DNA of 64,000 bases, from contig NZ_CP109078.1 of the NCBI RefSeq assembly GCF_035917455.1, positions 4,510,001-4,574,000 of the forward strand, written 5' to 3'. This stretch comes from Micromonospora sp. NBC_01796 (lineage in GTDB: Bacteria > Actinomycetota > Actinomycetes > Mycobacteriales > Micromonosporaceae). Below the pieces are notes generated by a model that saw nothing but the letters and a program-made list of their open reading frames with translations, was not told the origin of the DNA and did no database searches. Within the stretch, counting starts at the first letter, position 1; each line of letters begins with the position of its first letter. The position numbers and the translations under genes were made by a program. Shown one piece after another: positions 1 through 12,687 of this stretch.

Positions 1-156
1 GTGGGGTGCTCAGATGGCGGAGACACTGGTGAGTTCACTGTCGGCAACGGCCGTCCGATCGCTAGTACAGCTGTGACCCTGAGAGGGGTTGTGGTGGGAA
101 TGTGGTTGGTGGTGCGGCTGGTGGTGAATGATAAGCATCCTGTTGGGTCCTGAAGG

Positions 157-177
157 AACAAACACGGTGTGTTTGTT
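157..177 (+). other. spacer hairpin in the 16S-23S ITS
   Basis: Nine nucleotides AACAAACAC (157-165) are followed by a 3-nt loop and the exact reverse complement GTGTTTGTT (169-177). The position between 16S and 23S suggests a precursor-rRNA processing or antitermination structure; the specific role is an inference. Confidence 0.6.
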
Positions 178-288
178 GTTTCGGGTTGCCAGGCATGGCC
201 TGTCATCGCAAACGGATTCCCGGAGCCAGGTTTTCTGGTGGTGGGGTTTGGTGTGGTGGTTGTGGGTTGTGGGTTGGTCGTTTGTTGA

Positions 289-315
289 GAATTGCACAGT
301 GGACGCGAGCATCTT
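289..315 (+). other. pre-23S processing stem, 5' arm
   Basis: The 13 nt at 295-307 (CACAGTGGACGCG) are exactly complementary to 3436-3448 downstream of the 23S. With one bulged A (3435) and a G-U pair the helix continues inward through 308-315 (pairs with 3427-3434), and it continues outward for about six more pairs with wobbles. Such a helix bringing together the two ends of pre-23S is the usual RNase III substrate. Confidence 0.8.
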
Positions 316-320
316 TGTGG

Positions 321-3426
<3,106 letters not shown>

Positions 3427-3431
<5 letters not shown>

Positions 3432-3454
3432 GCTACGCGTCCACTGTGTGATTC
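3427..3454 (+). other. pre-23S processing stem, 3' arm
   Basis: Contains CGCGTCCACTGTG (3436-3448), the perfect reverse complement of 295-307, plus flanking extensions. It closes the long helix that brackets the 23S rRNA in the precursor transcript. Confidence 0.8.
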
Positions 3455-3501
3455 CCGACAAACGAACAAGACCCTTTGGGTTGTTTGTTAAGTCGATAGT
3501 G

Positions 3502-3618
3502 TTACGGCGGTTATAGCGGTGGGGAAACGCCCGGTTACATTCCGAACCCGGAAGCTAAGCCCTCCAGCGCCGATGGTACTGCACTCGGGAGGGTGTGGGA
3601 GAGTAGGACGCCGCCGGA
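3502..3618 (+). rRNA. rrf: 5S ribosomal RNA
   Basis: About 117 nt, about 70 nt after the 23S. It begins with TTACGGCGG and ends with CGCCGCCGG, which pair as the terminal helix I. The internal loop B/helix III segment ATTCCGAACCCGGAAGCTAAG (3540-3560) is the standard bacterial 5S signature. It belongs to the same transcript as the 16S and 23S genes. Ends are good to a few bases. Confidence 0.95.
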
Positions 3619-3628
3619 CTTCTTTCTA

Positions 3629-3660
3629 GTTAGGGCCACCCTTCGGGGTGGCCCTAACTT
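3629..3660 (+). terminator. rRNA operon terminator
   Basis: A perfect 13-bp stem (GTTAGGGCCACCC at 3629-3641, GGGTGGCCCTAAC at 3646-3658) closed by a UUCG tetraloop sits 10 nt after the 5S. It can serve as terminator for the rRNA operon and, on the other strand, for the gene that ends at 3743. Confidence 0.9.
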
Positions 3661-3692
3661 GCATTCCGGGCCTGATTGCATTCCGGGCCTGA
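3659..3692. repeat. 17-bp perfect tandem duplication
   Basis: TTGCATTCCGGGCCTGA occurs twice head-to-tail (3659-3675 and 3676-3692), immediately after the rRNA terminator. It looks like a simple slippage duplication; no function is visible. Confidence 0.85.
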
Positions 3693-3742
3693 TTGATCGG
3701 CGCCGGGCACGGGGAAGGACACCGCACCCGACGACCTTCAGG

Positions 3743-4432
3743 TCAGTCTCTGGTCTGTACCTCGGAGCGGATCTGCAACATCAGCGGTGCCGCCTCGTCG
3801 GCCGTACGGCCGGGGAACATCGCCAACGCGACGCTGCCGTGGTCCGCCCAACCGCAGACGGTCAAAGCGTCGCCCTGGTGGCTGGTGCCGCACTTGAGCA
3901 CCCCGCCGAGTTCACCGGCCGGCAGTCCGCGCAGCTCGTCGATCCGACCGGAGTCGTCCGCCACGAGCTTGAACAGGCGGTCCAGATCCTGTTCCGGCTG
4001 CCACATCAACGTCGTACCGCCGAAGAGCAGGACCGACCGCTCGGGTCGGGCCGGGTCGGCGTACACGGCTGCGATGCTCTGGTCGACCTCGATGTCGGCG
4101 AGGAACCCGTTACGCAGATAGTCCGCGGTGGTCCTCGCCCGGTCGCTGCCGTCCAGGGTGAGGCCGGCAACCTGGTCGGGAGTGGCCAGGGTGGCGTCCT
4201 TCTCCTGCGCGACCCGCCAACCCAGGGTGCCCAGCACCGCCGCGCCGGCCACCCCGACAAGCAGTGCGGCCCCGAGTGCGATCAGCCGACGGCGGGACGG
4301 CGGGCCCGACCGCTCCTCCTCCGGGTCGTCATCGAAACCGAAACCGGGAGTGATGTCGTACGGCTCCGGGGTGACGTCTACCGGCACCGGATCGGTGGCC
4401 GAAGGGCGATCGGAGAGGTTCGCGTCGGACAT
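3743..4432 (-). CDS. membrane-anchored protein with extracytoplasmic CG...C-x-WADHGS domain
   Basis: No established function. The 229-residue product has an acidic, disordered cytoplasmic N-terminus (1-48), one membrane segment at about 50-71 and an external domain. Recognisable elements of that domain are VYADP (123-127), FGGTTLMWQPEQDLD (137-151), a CG pair at Cys181 and CGWADHGS with Cys193; the two cysteines could form a disulfide. A second, larger protein in this window (24079-25740) shares the same order of motifs. Start chosen at ATG 4432: there is no Shine-Dalgarno, but TACGGT lies 7 nt upstream, which suggests a leaderless mRNA. The gene is divergent from valS, with 69 nt between starts. 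The open frame continues upstream across valS, but that part is shadow. Confidence 0.8.
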   Translation of the reverse strand: MSDANLSDRPSATDPVPVDVTPEPYDITPGFGFDDDPEEERSGPPSRRRLIALGAALLVGVAGAAVLGTLGWRVAQEKDATLATPDQVAGLTLDGSDRARTTADYLRNGFLADIEVDQSIAAVYADPARPERSVLLFGGTTLMWQPEQDLDRLFKLVADDSGRIDELRGLPAGELGGVLKCGTSHQGDALTVCGWADHGSVALAMFPGRTADEAAPLMLQIRSEVQTRD

Positions 4433-4489
4433 GACCGACACCGTAGCCCAAGCGGAGGTGGTCCACGTCGGTCCCGGTCGGGGCCTCCG

Positions 4490-4495
4490 TAGACT
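4490..4495 (+). promoter_or_regulatory. -10 hexamer TAGACT of leaderless valS
   Basis: TAGACT ends 6 nt before the GTG start at 4502 and no Shine-Dalgarno intervenes, so the transcript probably begins at or next to the start codon. Confidence 0.55.
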
Positions 4496-4501
4496 TTCAG
4501 G

Positions 4502-7117
4502 GTGACCGAGACACTGGATACCCAACGCACGGCCGTCCCGTCCCTGCCCGCGCAGTACCAGCCGGGCGAGGTAGAACAGCGACGGTACGAGCAGTGGGTA
4601 GCCGCCGGCCACTTCCGGGCGTCGGCCGACAGCGACAAGCCGCCGTTCACCATCGTCATCCCGCCGCCGAACGTGACCGGCTCCCTGCACATGGGCCACG
4701 CCCTGGACCACACGGTGCAGGACGCCCTCATCCGGCGCAAGCGGATGCAGGGCTTCGAAGCGCTCTGGCTGCCCGGCATGGACCACGCCGGCATCGCCAC
4801 CCAGAACGTGGTCGAGCGGCAGCTCGCCGCTCAGGGCCTGTCCCGGCACGACCTGGGTCGGGAGAAGTTCGTCGAACGGGTCTGGCAGTGGAAGGCCGAA
4901 TCCGGCGGAACGATCCTCGGCCAGATGCGCCGGCTCGGCGACTCGGTCGACTGGGAACGCGAGCGTTTCACCATGGACGAGGGTCTCTCGCGGGCCGTAC
5001 AGACGATGTTCAAGCGGCTGTACGACGACGGCCTGATCTACCGCGCCGAGCGCATCATCAACTGGTGCCCGCGCTGCCTCACCGCCCTGTCGGACATCGA
5101 GGTCGAGCACACCGACGACGACGGCGAACTCGTCTCGATCCGGTACAGCGACGACGTGGTGGTCGCCACCACCCGGGCCGAGACGATGCTCGGTGACACC
5201 GCGGTTGCCGTACATCCGGAGGACGAGCGGTACCGGCACCTGATCGGGACCGAGGTCGAGGTGCCGCTCACCGGCCGGATGATCCCGATTGTCGGCGACG
5301 AGCACGTCGACCCGACGTTCGGCACCGGCATGGTGAAGGTGACCCCGGCGCACGACCCCAACGACTTCGAGATCGGCCAGCGGCACCAACTGCCCTCGCT
5401 CACGATCATGGACGAGCGCGGTGTGATCACCGCCGCCGGGCCATTCGAGGGTCTGGACCGGTTCGAGGCCCGGCCGGCGATCGTCGCCGCGCTGCGCGAG
5501 GACGGTCGGATCGTGGCGGAGAAGCGGCCGTACGTGCACGCGGTGGGGCACTGTTCGCGGTGCCGTACGACGGTGGAGCCCCGGCTCTCCCTGCAGTGGT
5601 TCGTCAACACGACCCCGCTGGCGCAGGCAGCCGGTGACGCGGTCCGGGACGGGCGGGTCCGGATCGAGCCGGCCGAGCTGTCCAAGCGCTACTTCGCCTG
5701 GGTCGACAACATGCACGACTGGTGCATCTCCCGCCAGCTCTGGTGGGGGCACCGGATCCCGGTCTGGTACGGCCCGGACGGCGAGGTCGTCTGCGTCGGG
5801 CCGGACGAGCAACCGCCGACCGGGCCGGGCTGGCGGCAGGACGAGGACGTACTCGACACCTGGTTCTCCAGCGGTCAGTGGCCGTTCTCCACCCTCGGCT
5901 GGCCGGAGCGGACCGCCGACCTGGAGAAGTTCTACCCGACCAGCGTCCTGGTCACCGGCTACGACATCCTCTTCTTCTGGGTCGCCCGGATGATGATGTT
6001 CGGCCTGTACGTGATGGACGGCAAGCCGCCGTTCGAGGTCATCGCGCTGCACGGCATGGTCCGTGACCAGTACGGCAAGAAGATGTCGAAGTCCTTCGGC
6101 AACGTGATCGACCCGCTGGACTGGATCGAGCGGTTCGGCGCCGACGCGACCCGGTTCACCCTGGCCCGGGGGGCCAACCCGGGTGCGGACGTCCCGGTCA
6201 GCGAGGACTGGTGCCAGGGGTCCCGCAACTTCTGCAACAAGCTCTGGAACGCGACCCGGTTCGCTCTGATCAACGGGGCGAACGTCGAAGGACCGCTGCC
6301 GGAGCCGGGCCAACTCTCCCCGGTCGACCGGTGGATCCTGTCCCGGTTGCAGCACGTGGTCGCCGAGGTCGACGAGCAGTTCGAGGCGTACGAGTTCGCC
6401 AAGATCTGTGACACCCTCTACCACTTCGCCTGGGACGACGTCTGCGACTGGTACGTCGAGCTGGCGAAGCCGGTGCTGGCCGCCGGGGGTGAGCCGGCCG
6501 CGGTCACCCGTCGGGTGCTGGGGCACGTACTCGACCAGGTGTTGCGCCTGTTGCACCCGATCGCGCCGTTCGTCACCGACGAACTGTGGATCGCGCTGAC
6601 CGGTCGGGAGACGATCCAGACCGCCGACTGGCCGGTGACCGAGCCGACGCTGGTCGACGACGCGGCCGAGGCCGAGCTGGTCATGCTCCAGCGGGTGGTG
6701 ACCGAGATCCGCCGGTTCCGTTCCGACCAGGGGCTGCGCCCGGCCCAGCGGGTCGCCGCCCGGCTCGACGGGCTGGCCGAGGCCGGCATCGTCGGGCACG
6801 AGCCCCTGATCCGTTCACTGGTGCGGCTGGAGGACGGTGGACCGGACTTCTCGGCCAGCGCGACCCTGGCCGTCGCCGGTGGGGTGAACGTGGCCCTGGA
6901 CACCCGCGGCTCGATCGACCTGGCGGCCGAACGGGCCCGGCTGGAGAAGGACCGGGCGGCGGCGGAGAAGGAAGCCGCCCAGGCCCGGGCGAAGCTCGGC
7001 AACCCGGCCTTCGTGGACAAGGCACCGGAACCGGTGGTCAACAAGATCAAGGATCGGCTGGCCGTCGCCGAGGCCGACCTGGCCCGGATCGCCGCCGCGC
7101 TGGAGGCACTCGCGTGA
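4502..7117 (+). CDS. valS: valyl-tRNA synthetase
   Basis: Cytoplasmic class I synthetase that charges tRNA-Val and edits mischarged Thr. The 871 residues show the HIGH motif as HMGH (63-66) within [18 protein letters not shown] at 527-531, the CP1 editing insertion between them, the anticodon-binding domain after about 600, and the C-terminal coiled-coil tRNA arm (about 800-871) specific to ValRS. The length is normal. GTG at 4502 lacks a Shine-Dalgarno and has TAGACT 6 nt upstream, suggesting leaderless initiation. The stop overlaps the folC start by 4 bp (GTGA), so the two are translationally coupled. Confidence 0.98.
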   Translation: MTETLDTQRTAVPSLPAQYQPGEVEQRRYEQWVAAGHFRASADSDKPPFTIVIPPPNVTGSLHMGHALDHTVQDALIRRKRMQGFEALWLPGMDHAGIATQNVVERQLAAQGLSRHDLGREKFVERVWQWKAESGGTILGQMRRLGDSVDWERERFTMDEGLSRAVQTMFKRLYDDGLIYRAERIINWCPRCLTALSDIEVEHTDDDGELVSIRYSDDVVVATTRAETMLGDTAVAVHPEDERYRHLIGTEVEVPLTGRMIPIVGDEHVDPTFGTGMVKVTPAHDPNDFEIGQRHQLPSLTIMDERGVITAAGPFEGLDRFEARPAIVAALREDGRIVAEKRPYVHAVGHCSRCRTTVEPRLSLQWFVNTTPLAQAAGDAVRDGRVRIEPAELSKRYFAWVDNMHDWCISRQLWWGHRIPVWYGPDGEVVCVGPDEQPPTGPGWRQDEDVLDTWFSSGQWPFSTLGWPERTADLEKFYPTSVLVTGYDILFFWVARMMMFGLYVMDGKPPFEVIALHGMVRDQYGKKMSKSFGNVIDPLDWIERFGADATRFTLARGANPGADVPVSEDWCQGSRNFCNKLWNATRFALINGANVEGPLPEPGQLSPVDRWILSRLQHVVAEVDEQFEAYEFAKICDTLYHFAWDDVCDWYVELAKPVLAAGGEPAAVTRRVLGHVLDQVLRLLHPIAPFVTDELWIALTGRETIQTADWPVTEPTLVDDAAEAELVMLQRVVTEIRRFRSDQGLRPAQRVAARLDGLAEAGIVGHEPLIRSLVRLEDGGPDFSASATLAVAGGVNVALDTRGSIDLAAERARLEKDRAAAEKEAAQARAKLGNPAFVDKAPEPVVNKIKDRLAVAEADLARIAAALEALA

Positions 7118-8448
7118 GCGACCGTAACGAGTTCAACCAGGTCGACGCCGAACTGGAGGCGCGCGGCTTCACCCGGATGGTGTTTGACCTGGGCCGGATC
7201 GAGCAACTGCTCGACCTGCTCGGCAGCCCGCAGCGGGCGTACCCGTCGATCCATCTGACCGGCACGAACGGCAAGACCTCCACCGCGCGCATGATCGACG
7301 GGTTGTTGCGGGCGTTCGGGCTGCACACCGGCCGCTACACCAGCCCGCACCTGGAGACCGTACGGGAGCGGATCAGCCTGGACGGGGAGCCGGTCAGCGA
7401 GTCACGGTTCGTGGCCGCGTACCGGGAGGTGCTGCCGCTGGCCCGACTGGTCGACGTGAAGGCCAGCGAGCCGCTGACGTACTTCGACATGACCACCGCG
7501 CTGGCGTTCGCGATCTTCGCCGACGCGCCGGTGGACGTGGCCGTGGTCGAGGTCGGCCTCGGCGGGGCGGACGACTCCACCAACGTCCTCGGCGCCGGCG
7601 TAGCCGTGATCACCCCGATCGGGCTCGACCACACCGAGTGGCTCGGCGACACGATCGAGGACATCGCGCTGGCCAAGTCCGGCATCATCCACAAGGGCGC
7701 CACGGTGATCACGGCGAACCAGACGGAGGAGGCCGCCCGGCCCCTGCTGGAGCGGGTCGCCGAGGTCGGTGCCACCATCGCCCGCGAGGGCAGCGAGTTC
7801 GGCGTGGTACGGCGGGACGTGGCGGTGGGCGGCCAGGTGCTGACCATCCAGGGGCTCGGCGGCGTCTACGACGAGATCTTCATCCCGTTGCACGGTGCGC
7901 ACCAGGCGCAGAACGCCGCCGTCGCGCTCGCCGCCGTGGAGGCGTTCCTCGGCGCCGGTGCCGACCGGCAGCTCGACATCGACGCGGTCCGCGAGGGCTT
8001 CGCCGAGGCCAGCTCGCCCGGCCGGCTGGAACGGGTCCGGTCCGCCCCGACGATCCTGCTCGACGGTGCGCACAACCCGCACGGGATGGCCGCCACCGTC
8101 AACACGCTCCAGGAGGAGTTCGCGTTCAGCCGGCTGGTCGCGGTGCTCGGCGTACTCGCCGACAAGGACGCGTCCGGGCTGCTGGAACTCCTCGAACCGG
8201 TGGTCGACACGGTCGTGGTCACCCGCAACACGTCACCCCGGGCGATGCCGGTCGAGCAACTGGCGGAGCTGGCCGAGGAGATCTTCGGTCCGGAACGGGT
8301 CGCGACGGCGGAGGACATGCCCGACGCGATCGAACTGGCCGTGGAACTCGCCGAATCGAACCCCGAGGCCGAGCTGAGCGGTGTCGGGGTACTCGTCACC
8401 GGATCCGTGGTCACCGTGGCCGACGCGCGGCGGCTACTGAAGCGATGA
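7114..8448 (+). CDS. folC: folylpolyglutamate synthase / dihydrofolate synthase
   Basis: Mur-ligase-family ATPase that adds glutamate to folates (and dihydropteroate). It has 444 residues with the P-loop [10 protein letters not shown] (48-56, Lys54), the downstream Mur-ligase motif [12 protein letters not shown], and the C-terminal ligand domain with [13 protein letters not shown] 7114 overlaps the valS stop by 4 bp. valS-folC is a conserved actinobacterial arrangement. A DUF4233 gene follows after 13 nt, consistent with one operon. Confidence 0.96.
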   Translation: MSDRNEFNQVDAELEARGFTRMVFDLGRIEQLLDLLGSPQRAYPSIHLTGTNGKTSTARMIDGLLRAFGLHTGRYTSPHLETVRERISLDGEPVSESRFVAAYREVLPLARLVDVKASEPLTYFDMTTALAFAIFADAPVDVAVVEVGLGGADDSTNVLGAGVAVITPIGLDHTEWLGDTIEDIALAKSGIIHKGATVITANQTEEAARPLLERVAEVGATIAREGSEFGVVRRDVAVGGQVLTIQGLGGVYDEIFIPLHGAHQAQNAAVALAAVEAFLGAGADRQLDIDAVREGFAEASSPGRLERVRSAPTILLDGAHNPHGMAATVNTLQEEFAFSRLVAVLGVLADKDASGLLELLEPVVDTVVVTRNTSPRAMPVEQLAELAEEIFGPERVATAEDMPDAIELAVELAESNPEAELSGVGVLVTGSVVTVADARRLLKR

Positions 8449-8461
8449 ACCCGGAGGAACG

Positions 8462-8989
8462 ATGACACCGGAACGGGAAGCGGGCGAACCGGAACTGGCC
8501 GGGACGGCGACGGTCGAACCGGCAGCGGTCGAACCGGCAGCGGTCGAACCGGCAGCGGTCGAACCGGCAGAGGTCCAACCGGGAAGGGTCGAACCGGCAG
8601 AGGTCCAACCGGGAGGGGTCGAGCCGGAGGCGGCCGCAGGGACGGGGGAGCGGCGGTCGGGGCTGCGTAACCCGGTCCGGGCGGTACGCGGCCTCGGCGC
8701 CGGCACCCTGGTCATCGAGATGCTGGTGCTGCTGCTGGCCATCCAGCCGATCCGACTCGTCGGCGGTGACCTGAGCGGCACCGCGATCTGGACCATCGTC
8801 GCGCTGGCGGTGGTCGCGGTGCTGCTCAGCGGCATGCTGGCCCGGTCGTGGGCCTGGCACGCGGCAACCGTCCTGCAGGGACTGCTGTTGCTGTCGAGCT
8901 TCCTGCACTGGTCGCTGGGCGTGCTCGGGCTCATCTTCGCCCTGGTCTGGGCGTACGTGTTGCACGTACGCCGGACGATCCTGGGTTGA
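8462..8989 (+). CDS. DUF4233 membrane protein with N-terminal pentapeptide repeat
   Basis: A small integral membrane protein of 175 residues that regularly follows folC in actinobacteria; its function is unknown. Residues about 18-58 are a low-complexity run of eight V-[E/Q]-P-x-x pentapeptides encoded by 15-bp DNA repeats. The folded part has about four hydrophobic segments (about 75-98, 103-122, 126-146, 148-168) and ends RRTILG. A strong GGAGG (8453-8457) precedes ATG 8462 by 4 nt. The repeat lies entirely before the first membrane segment, so copy-number change would only alter a cytoplasmic tail. Confidence 0.88.
   Translation: MTPEREAGEPELAGTATVEPAAVEPAAVEPAAVEPAEVQPGRVEPAEVQPGGVEPEAAAGTGERRSGLRNPVRAVRGLGAGTLVIEMLVLLLAIQPIRLVGGDLSGTAIWTIVALAVVAVLLSGMLARSWAWHAATVLQGLLLLSSFLHWSLGVLGLIFALVWAYVLHVRRTILG
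8512..8636. repeat. 15-bp in-frame tandem repeat in the DUF4233 gene
   Basis: About eight units of GGTCGAACCGGCAGC and variants (GGTCCAACCGGGAAG class). The first three to four units are identical, the later ones alternate between two variants. Fifteen is a multiple of three, so unit gain or loss keeps the reading frame. Confidence 0.85.
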
Positions 8990-9010
8990 TCGGACCCGGC
9001 GCCGGACCGG

Positions 9011-10672
9011 TCAGGCCGCCGTGCGACCGCGCCACTGGGTCAGTGCGATGCCGTGCCCGTCCGGGTCGCGGAACGCCGCCGCCCACAGCTCCAGCTTCGC
9101 GCCCCGGTTGACCGCCCTCGGCGCGTAGGTGAACCGCACCCCCTTGGCCCGAAGGTCCTCGTACACCGCCTCGACGTCACCGACCTCGAGGTTCAGGTGG
9201 ACCAGGCGGCGGTTGATCGGTGCGACGTCCGGGATGGCCCGCAGCACGATCCGGGTCGCGCCCGAGGCGAGTACGGCGTTGCCGTCGCCGCCGTCGATCT
9301 CGAAGAAGCCGAGCATGTCCCGGTAGAAGGTCACCGACCGGTCGAGGTCGGTGACGAGCAGGGTGATGCCGACCCCGTGGATCGGGCCCCCGCCGCCGAC
9401 CTCGGCGCTCGGTGGTGTGGTGACCAGCCCGGCGAGCAGGTCGGCGTCATCGGCGGGCTCGGGTCGATCGTCGGACGCTTCGGCATCCGGTGAACGGTCC
9501 TGGGGCGCCACCGGGTCGTCGAAGTCCAGGTCGAGGTCGATGTCGTCCGCTGGGCGTACCGGTCCGGAGGCGGCCACCACCGGCCCGGACGCGGCCGGGT
9601 ACGGATGGGGCCGGTGATCGTCGCCGCGGTTGTCGTCGTCAGCGTCGACGTCGTCGTAACGCTCGTCGGCGCGGTTGTCGTCGTAGTAGCGCTCGTCGAC
9701 CCGGTCCTCGATCCGGTCGTCCACGCGGTCTTCGATCCGGTCGTCGGTCGGTTCGTCCACGCGGTCCTCGAACCGGTCCTGGACTCGGTCGTCGACGCGG
9801 TCCTCGATCCGGTCGTCGGGGTAGCGGTCGCGGTCGCGGAAGTCGGTGTCCAACCGGTCGGTGGGCTCGTGGTACGGCGGCGCGTCCGGGTACGGGTCAC
9901 CGCCACCGGCACCGCCGGTGCGCCGGGTCGGGCCGGGGGTCGGCTTCGCCCGGCGCGGCAGCGGTACCGCGGCCGGCGGCTCGACCAGGTGACCCTCCAG
10001 CACGATGGTCCCGCCCGGCGTGTGGTGCACCACCACCGGTTCCTCCCGCAGGTCACGCAGATCGTCGTCGAGGTCCGCGATGACCGGGCCACCGCCCGGC
10101 GAGGGCGTCCGGTAGCCGTCGCCGGCCCCTCGGCGTACCCACGGCGGGACGTCCTCCTCGATCAGCACGTCGTCGCCGAGCGGGTCGAGGTTCTCGTCGA
10201 ACTCCGGCGGCAGGTCCATCCGCTCGGCGGCCTCCGCGTGGGTGGGCACCTCGTCCCAGAGGATCCGTACGTGCCGGGGGTCGTCGATCGCGACCATGAT
10301 CGGTAGGGCGGTACCCGGAGCCGGCCACTTGGTCACCGGCACCCTCGGATCCCGGACCCGGATCGACCGGGGCGGCAGGCCCGGCGCGTCCAGCACGATC
10401 TGCAACTCGCACCGGCCGAACACCGACGAAGCGGGCGGCTCCGACACGCTGTGTACGTGCGCGATGCCGGAGACCCAGGCGCGGGCACCACTGCGTACGG
10501 TGGTCACCAGGCCGAGCCCGACGGCGAGCACCAGCAGGGCCACCCCGAGGGCGACGATCGCCCAACTGGGCATGCCGCAGCCGAAGAGGATGACAAAGGT
10601 GGCGAAGGTGCCCAGCACTCCGGCGACGAGCTTGCGCACGGGCGCGACCGATCGACGAACACCGTCTGCCAC
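9011..10672 (-). CDS. membrane-tethered VOC (glyoxalase-fold) protein with Asp/Arg repeat linker
   Basis: 553 residues of unusual build. There are two adjacent membrane segments (about 15-34 and 37-58), then a cytoplasmic region of about 65-250 that I do not recognise, then an Asp/Arg/Glu-rich repeat (about 284-345, units like RIEDRVDD), an acidic/proline linker to 425, and finally a VOC domain (430-549) with HGVGITLLVTDLDRSVTFY, VHLNLEV and DPDGHGIAL. The histidines at 432, 492 and 540 are candidate metal ligands. GTG 10672 is preceded by GGGAGG at good distance. It converges with the DUF4233 gene (21-nt gap). VOC domains are usually small soluble enzymes or binding proteins, so this fusion is odd; whether it is catalytic cannot be told. 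Confidence 0.8.
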   Translation of the reverse strand: MADGVRRSVAPVRKLVAGVLGTFATFVILFGCGMPSWAIVALGVALLVLAVGLGLVTTVRSGARAWVSGIAHVHSVSEPPASSVFGRCELQIVLDAPGLPPRSIRVRDPRVPVTKWPAPGTALPIMVAIDDPRHVRILWDEVPTHAEAAERMDLPPEFDENLDPLGDDVLIEEDVPPWVRRGAGDGYRTPSPGGGPVIADLDDDLRDLREEPVVVHHTPGGTIVLEGHLVEPPAAVPLPRRAKPTPGPTRRTGGAGGGDPYPDAPPYHEPTDRLDTDFRDRDRYPDDRIEDRVDDRVQDRFEDRVDEPTDDRIEDRVDDRIEDRVDERYYDDNRADERYDDVDADDDNRGDDHRPHPYPAASGPVVAASGPVRPADDIDLDLDFDDPVAPQDRSPDAEASDDRPEPADDADLLAGLVTTPPSAEVGGGGPIHGVGITLLVTDLDRSVTFYRDMLGFFEIDGGDGNAVLASGATRIVLRAIPDVAPINRRLVHLNLEVGDVEAVYEDLRAKGVRFTYAPRAVNRGAKLELWAAAFRDPDGHGIALTQWRGRTAA

Positions 10673-10826
10673 AGTGGACCTCCCTGGTTAAGGCCAGGCT
10701 AGGCCCGATCCGCCAGGATTGGAAAGAGCGGGGCCGTGAGACGTGGCCGGCGTCGGGAGCCACCGGCCGGCTCGCTAGGCTGACCTTGGTCCAGCCGTAC
10801 CCGGTCCCGCTCAGGAGGAAAACAGC

Positions 10827-11252
10827 GTGTCCACCAGCAGCCAGGACGAGCGCACTCTCGTTCTGATCAAGCCCGACGCGGTTCGCCGCGGCCTGGTCGG
10901 CGAGATCATCTCGCGGTTCGAGCGCAAGGGCCTCGCTATCGACGCGCTGGAGCTGCGCACGATCGACGGCGAGTTCGCCGACCAGCACTACGCCGAGCAC
11001 GTCGAGAAGCCGTTCTACCCGCCGCTGAAGGACTTCATGACCGGCGGTCCGCTGGTCGCGCTGGTGCTCTCCGGCGACCAGGTGATCGAGGTGGTACGCG
11101 GGCTGGTCGGTGCCACCGACGGCCGCAAGGCGGTGGCCGGCACGATCCGTGGCGACCTCTCCCTGTCCAACCGGGAGAACCTGGTGCACGCCTCCGATTC
11201 CGTCGACAGCGCCAAGCGCGAAATCGGGCTCTGGTTCCCCGTACTGGGCTGA
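10827..11252 (+). CDS. ndk: nucleoside diphosphate kinase
   Basis: Transfers the gamma-phosphate from ATP to other NDPs through a phosphohistidine. The 141 residues cover the whole family length; the active-site histidine is His121 in [10 protein letters not shown] and the N-terminal [10 protein letters not shown] is diagnostic. GTG 10827 has AGGAGG about 9 nt upstream. A TAGGCT hexamer at 10774-10779 is a possible -10. The gene is divergent from the tethered VOC gene and lies about 80 nt before the SWIM gene. Confidence 0.97.
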   Translation: MSTSSQDERTLVLIKPDAVRRGLVGEIISRFERKGLAIDALELRTIDGEFADQHYAEHVEKPFYPPLKDFMTGGPLVALVLSGDQVIEVVRGLVGATDGRKAVAGTIRGDLSLSNRENLVHASDSVDSAKREIGLWFPVLG

Positions 11253-11334
11253 CCTTCGGGTCGGTGTCGTCGAGGCGGACAAAAGGGGTGGCGGACGCGT
11301 TCGGTTGTCGTACCGGGCGGCTAGTTTCTCCGGC

Positions 11335-12687
11335 ATGGCCACGCTGGCGACGTACTCATATCTGCGCCCCTCCGGTCTCACCCCCGACGACCGGCAACTG
11401 ACCCTCCAGACCTCGGGTGGGCCCTCGGCCCACCCGAGGTTTTTCCACGGCTTCCTGACCACCCCCGAGCCGGCCGCGGTGGGCCTGCTCGCGGTCGCCG
11501 AGGTGGCCAGGGCCCGTTACTACCAGCCGGTCAGCCCCGCCAGCCTCGACCCGGTCGTCACCGGTGGGCTGGACCGGCTGCGGTTCGAGTCGTTCTCCGG
11601 CTGCTGCGGGGTCTACGCCCGGCTCGACGTGCTGCCGGCCGGGCTCGACGGTCAGATCACCACCCACGGCACCACCAACGTCGACGTCAACCCACCGCTG
11701 CGCCAGGCGCTGGCCGGCATCGGCGACAACGACCCGATGCACGTCGCCGTCGGGCCGGACGACCTCACCGTCACCACCATCGACGACGGGCCACTCGTCG
11801 AACGGAAGGTGCCGCTGCCCACCCGGTGGCTGCGCGGCTTCGCCGAGGCGCAGGTCATCACCGCCCCGTTCGAGCCGCGGGTCGAGGTCAGCGGCGCCGA
11901 GGCGACCGCGTTCCTGCGCCGCCTGCCCAGCGGATCGGACCGTTCGGTGCTCTGGGTGGTGCCGGCCGGGCGGACCCTGCGGCTGACCTCCCGCGCGGTG
12001 CCGGGCGCGGTCTGCCTGCCCGGAGCCGGTCGACTGGTGGCGCTGCGGCCGTTCCTGCGGTTCGCCACCGGGCTGCGGGTCTACGGGCCGGCGGTCCGGA
12101 CGGGCAGCGGGCCGGTCGCCAGCACCTGGGAGCTGAGCACACCGGCACTGCGACTGTCGCTGACCCTGTCACCCGAACCGCACCGCGGCTTCTCCGGTGA
12201 GGGGGCGGTCCTCGCCGCGCTCGCCGGAGACGAGGTCTGCGATGACGCCGACCTGGTCAGCGCGCTGCTCTCCTGGGACCCGACGATCGACGTCGGTGCG
12301 CTGGCCGGCGCCGCCGGCCTCCCCGTCGACCGGGTACGCGCCGCGCTCACCCAACTCGGCACCGCCGGACGGGTGGGCTACGACGTGGCGGAGGCGGGCT
12401 ACTTCCACCGGGTGCTGCCGTACGACGGGGCCGCCGCCGAGCGGATGAACCCCCGGCTGGTCGGCGCTCGGGCCCTGGTCGACGCGGGTTGCGTGACCGT
12501 CGACGGCGACCTGGCGACCGTACGCAGCGGGGAGGAGACGTACCGGGTCCGGTGGACCGGGGCGGCGTCGTCCTGCACCTGTCCCTGGTGGGCGAAGTAC
12601 CGGGGCGGCCGGGGGCCGTGCAAACACGCGCTCGCGGTTCGGCTGGTCACCACCGCCGCCACCGAACCGGCCGAGGTGTGGGCGTGA
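11335..12687 (+). CDS. SWIM zinc finger protein
   Basis: 450 residues. The C-terminus carries a SWIM finger: Cys414 and Cys416 (SCTCPWW), then Cys429 and His431 (GPCKH), spacing CxCx12CxH, a predicted zinc-dependent nucleic-acid or protein binding module. The rest has no motif I recognise beyond family resemblance. Start ATG 11335 is chosen because TAGTTT lies 7 nt upstream (leaderless pattern) and the sequence MATLATYSYLRP reads as a natural N-terminus; the open frame itself extends upstream into ndk. The stop overlaps the next gene by 4 bp (GTGA). SWIM genes of this type often sit beside a DUF6493-type gene and near MoxR/VWA genes; here only the DUF6493 partner is present. Confidence 0.85.
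   Translation: MATLATYSYLRPSGLTPDDRQLTLQTSGGPSAHPRFFHGFLTTPEPAAVGLLAVAEVARARYYQPVSPASLDPVVTGGLDRLRFESFSGCCGVYARLDVLPAGLDGQITTHGTTNVDVNPPLRQALAGIGDNDPMHVAVGPDDLTVTTIDDGPLVERKVPLPTRWLRGFAEAQVITAPFEPRVEVSGAEATAFLRRLPSGSDRSVLWVVPAGRTLRLTSRAVPGAVCLPGAGRLVALRPFLRFATGLRVYGPAVRTGSGPVASTWELSTPALRLSLTLSPEPHRGFSGEGAVLAALAGDEVCDDADLVSALLSWDPTIDVGALAGAAGLPVDRVRAALTQLGTAGRVGYDVAEAGYFHRVLPYDGAAAERMNPRLVGARALVDAGCVTVDGDLATVRSGEETYRVRWTGAASSCTCPWWAKYRGGRGPCKHALAVRLVTTAATEPAEVWA

Larger units (their letters stand above)
1..320 (+). other. 16S-23S internal transcribed spacer (3' part)
   Basis: This is the spacer of an rRNA operon whose 16S gene lies upstream of the window. I see no tRNA cloverleaf in it, so the operon probably carries no spacer tRNA. 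It contains a compact hairpin at 157-177 (9-bp perfect stem AACAAACAC/GTGTTTGTT, 3-nt loop) and, just before the 23S, the left half of the precursor-23S processing stem. The last 40 nt are of the conserved actinobacterial leader type. No protein gene is credible here; the short open frames have no ribosome site and overlap structured RNA. Confidence 0.85.

Noticed and set aside
1-320. tRNA in the 16S-23S spacer
   Set aside because: No acceptor stem with T-loop GTTCRANNC or CCA end can be formed.
3743-6799. 1018-residue open frame on the minus strand across valS
   Set aside because: Only its last 230 codons form a real gene; the rest is antisense to valS, with the Arg/Asp/Val-rich composition typical of shadow frames in high-G+C DNA.
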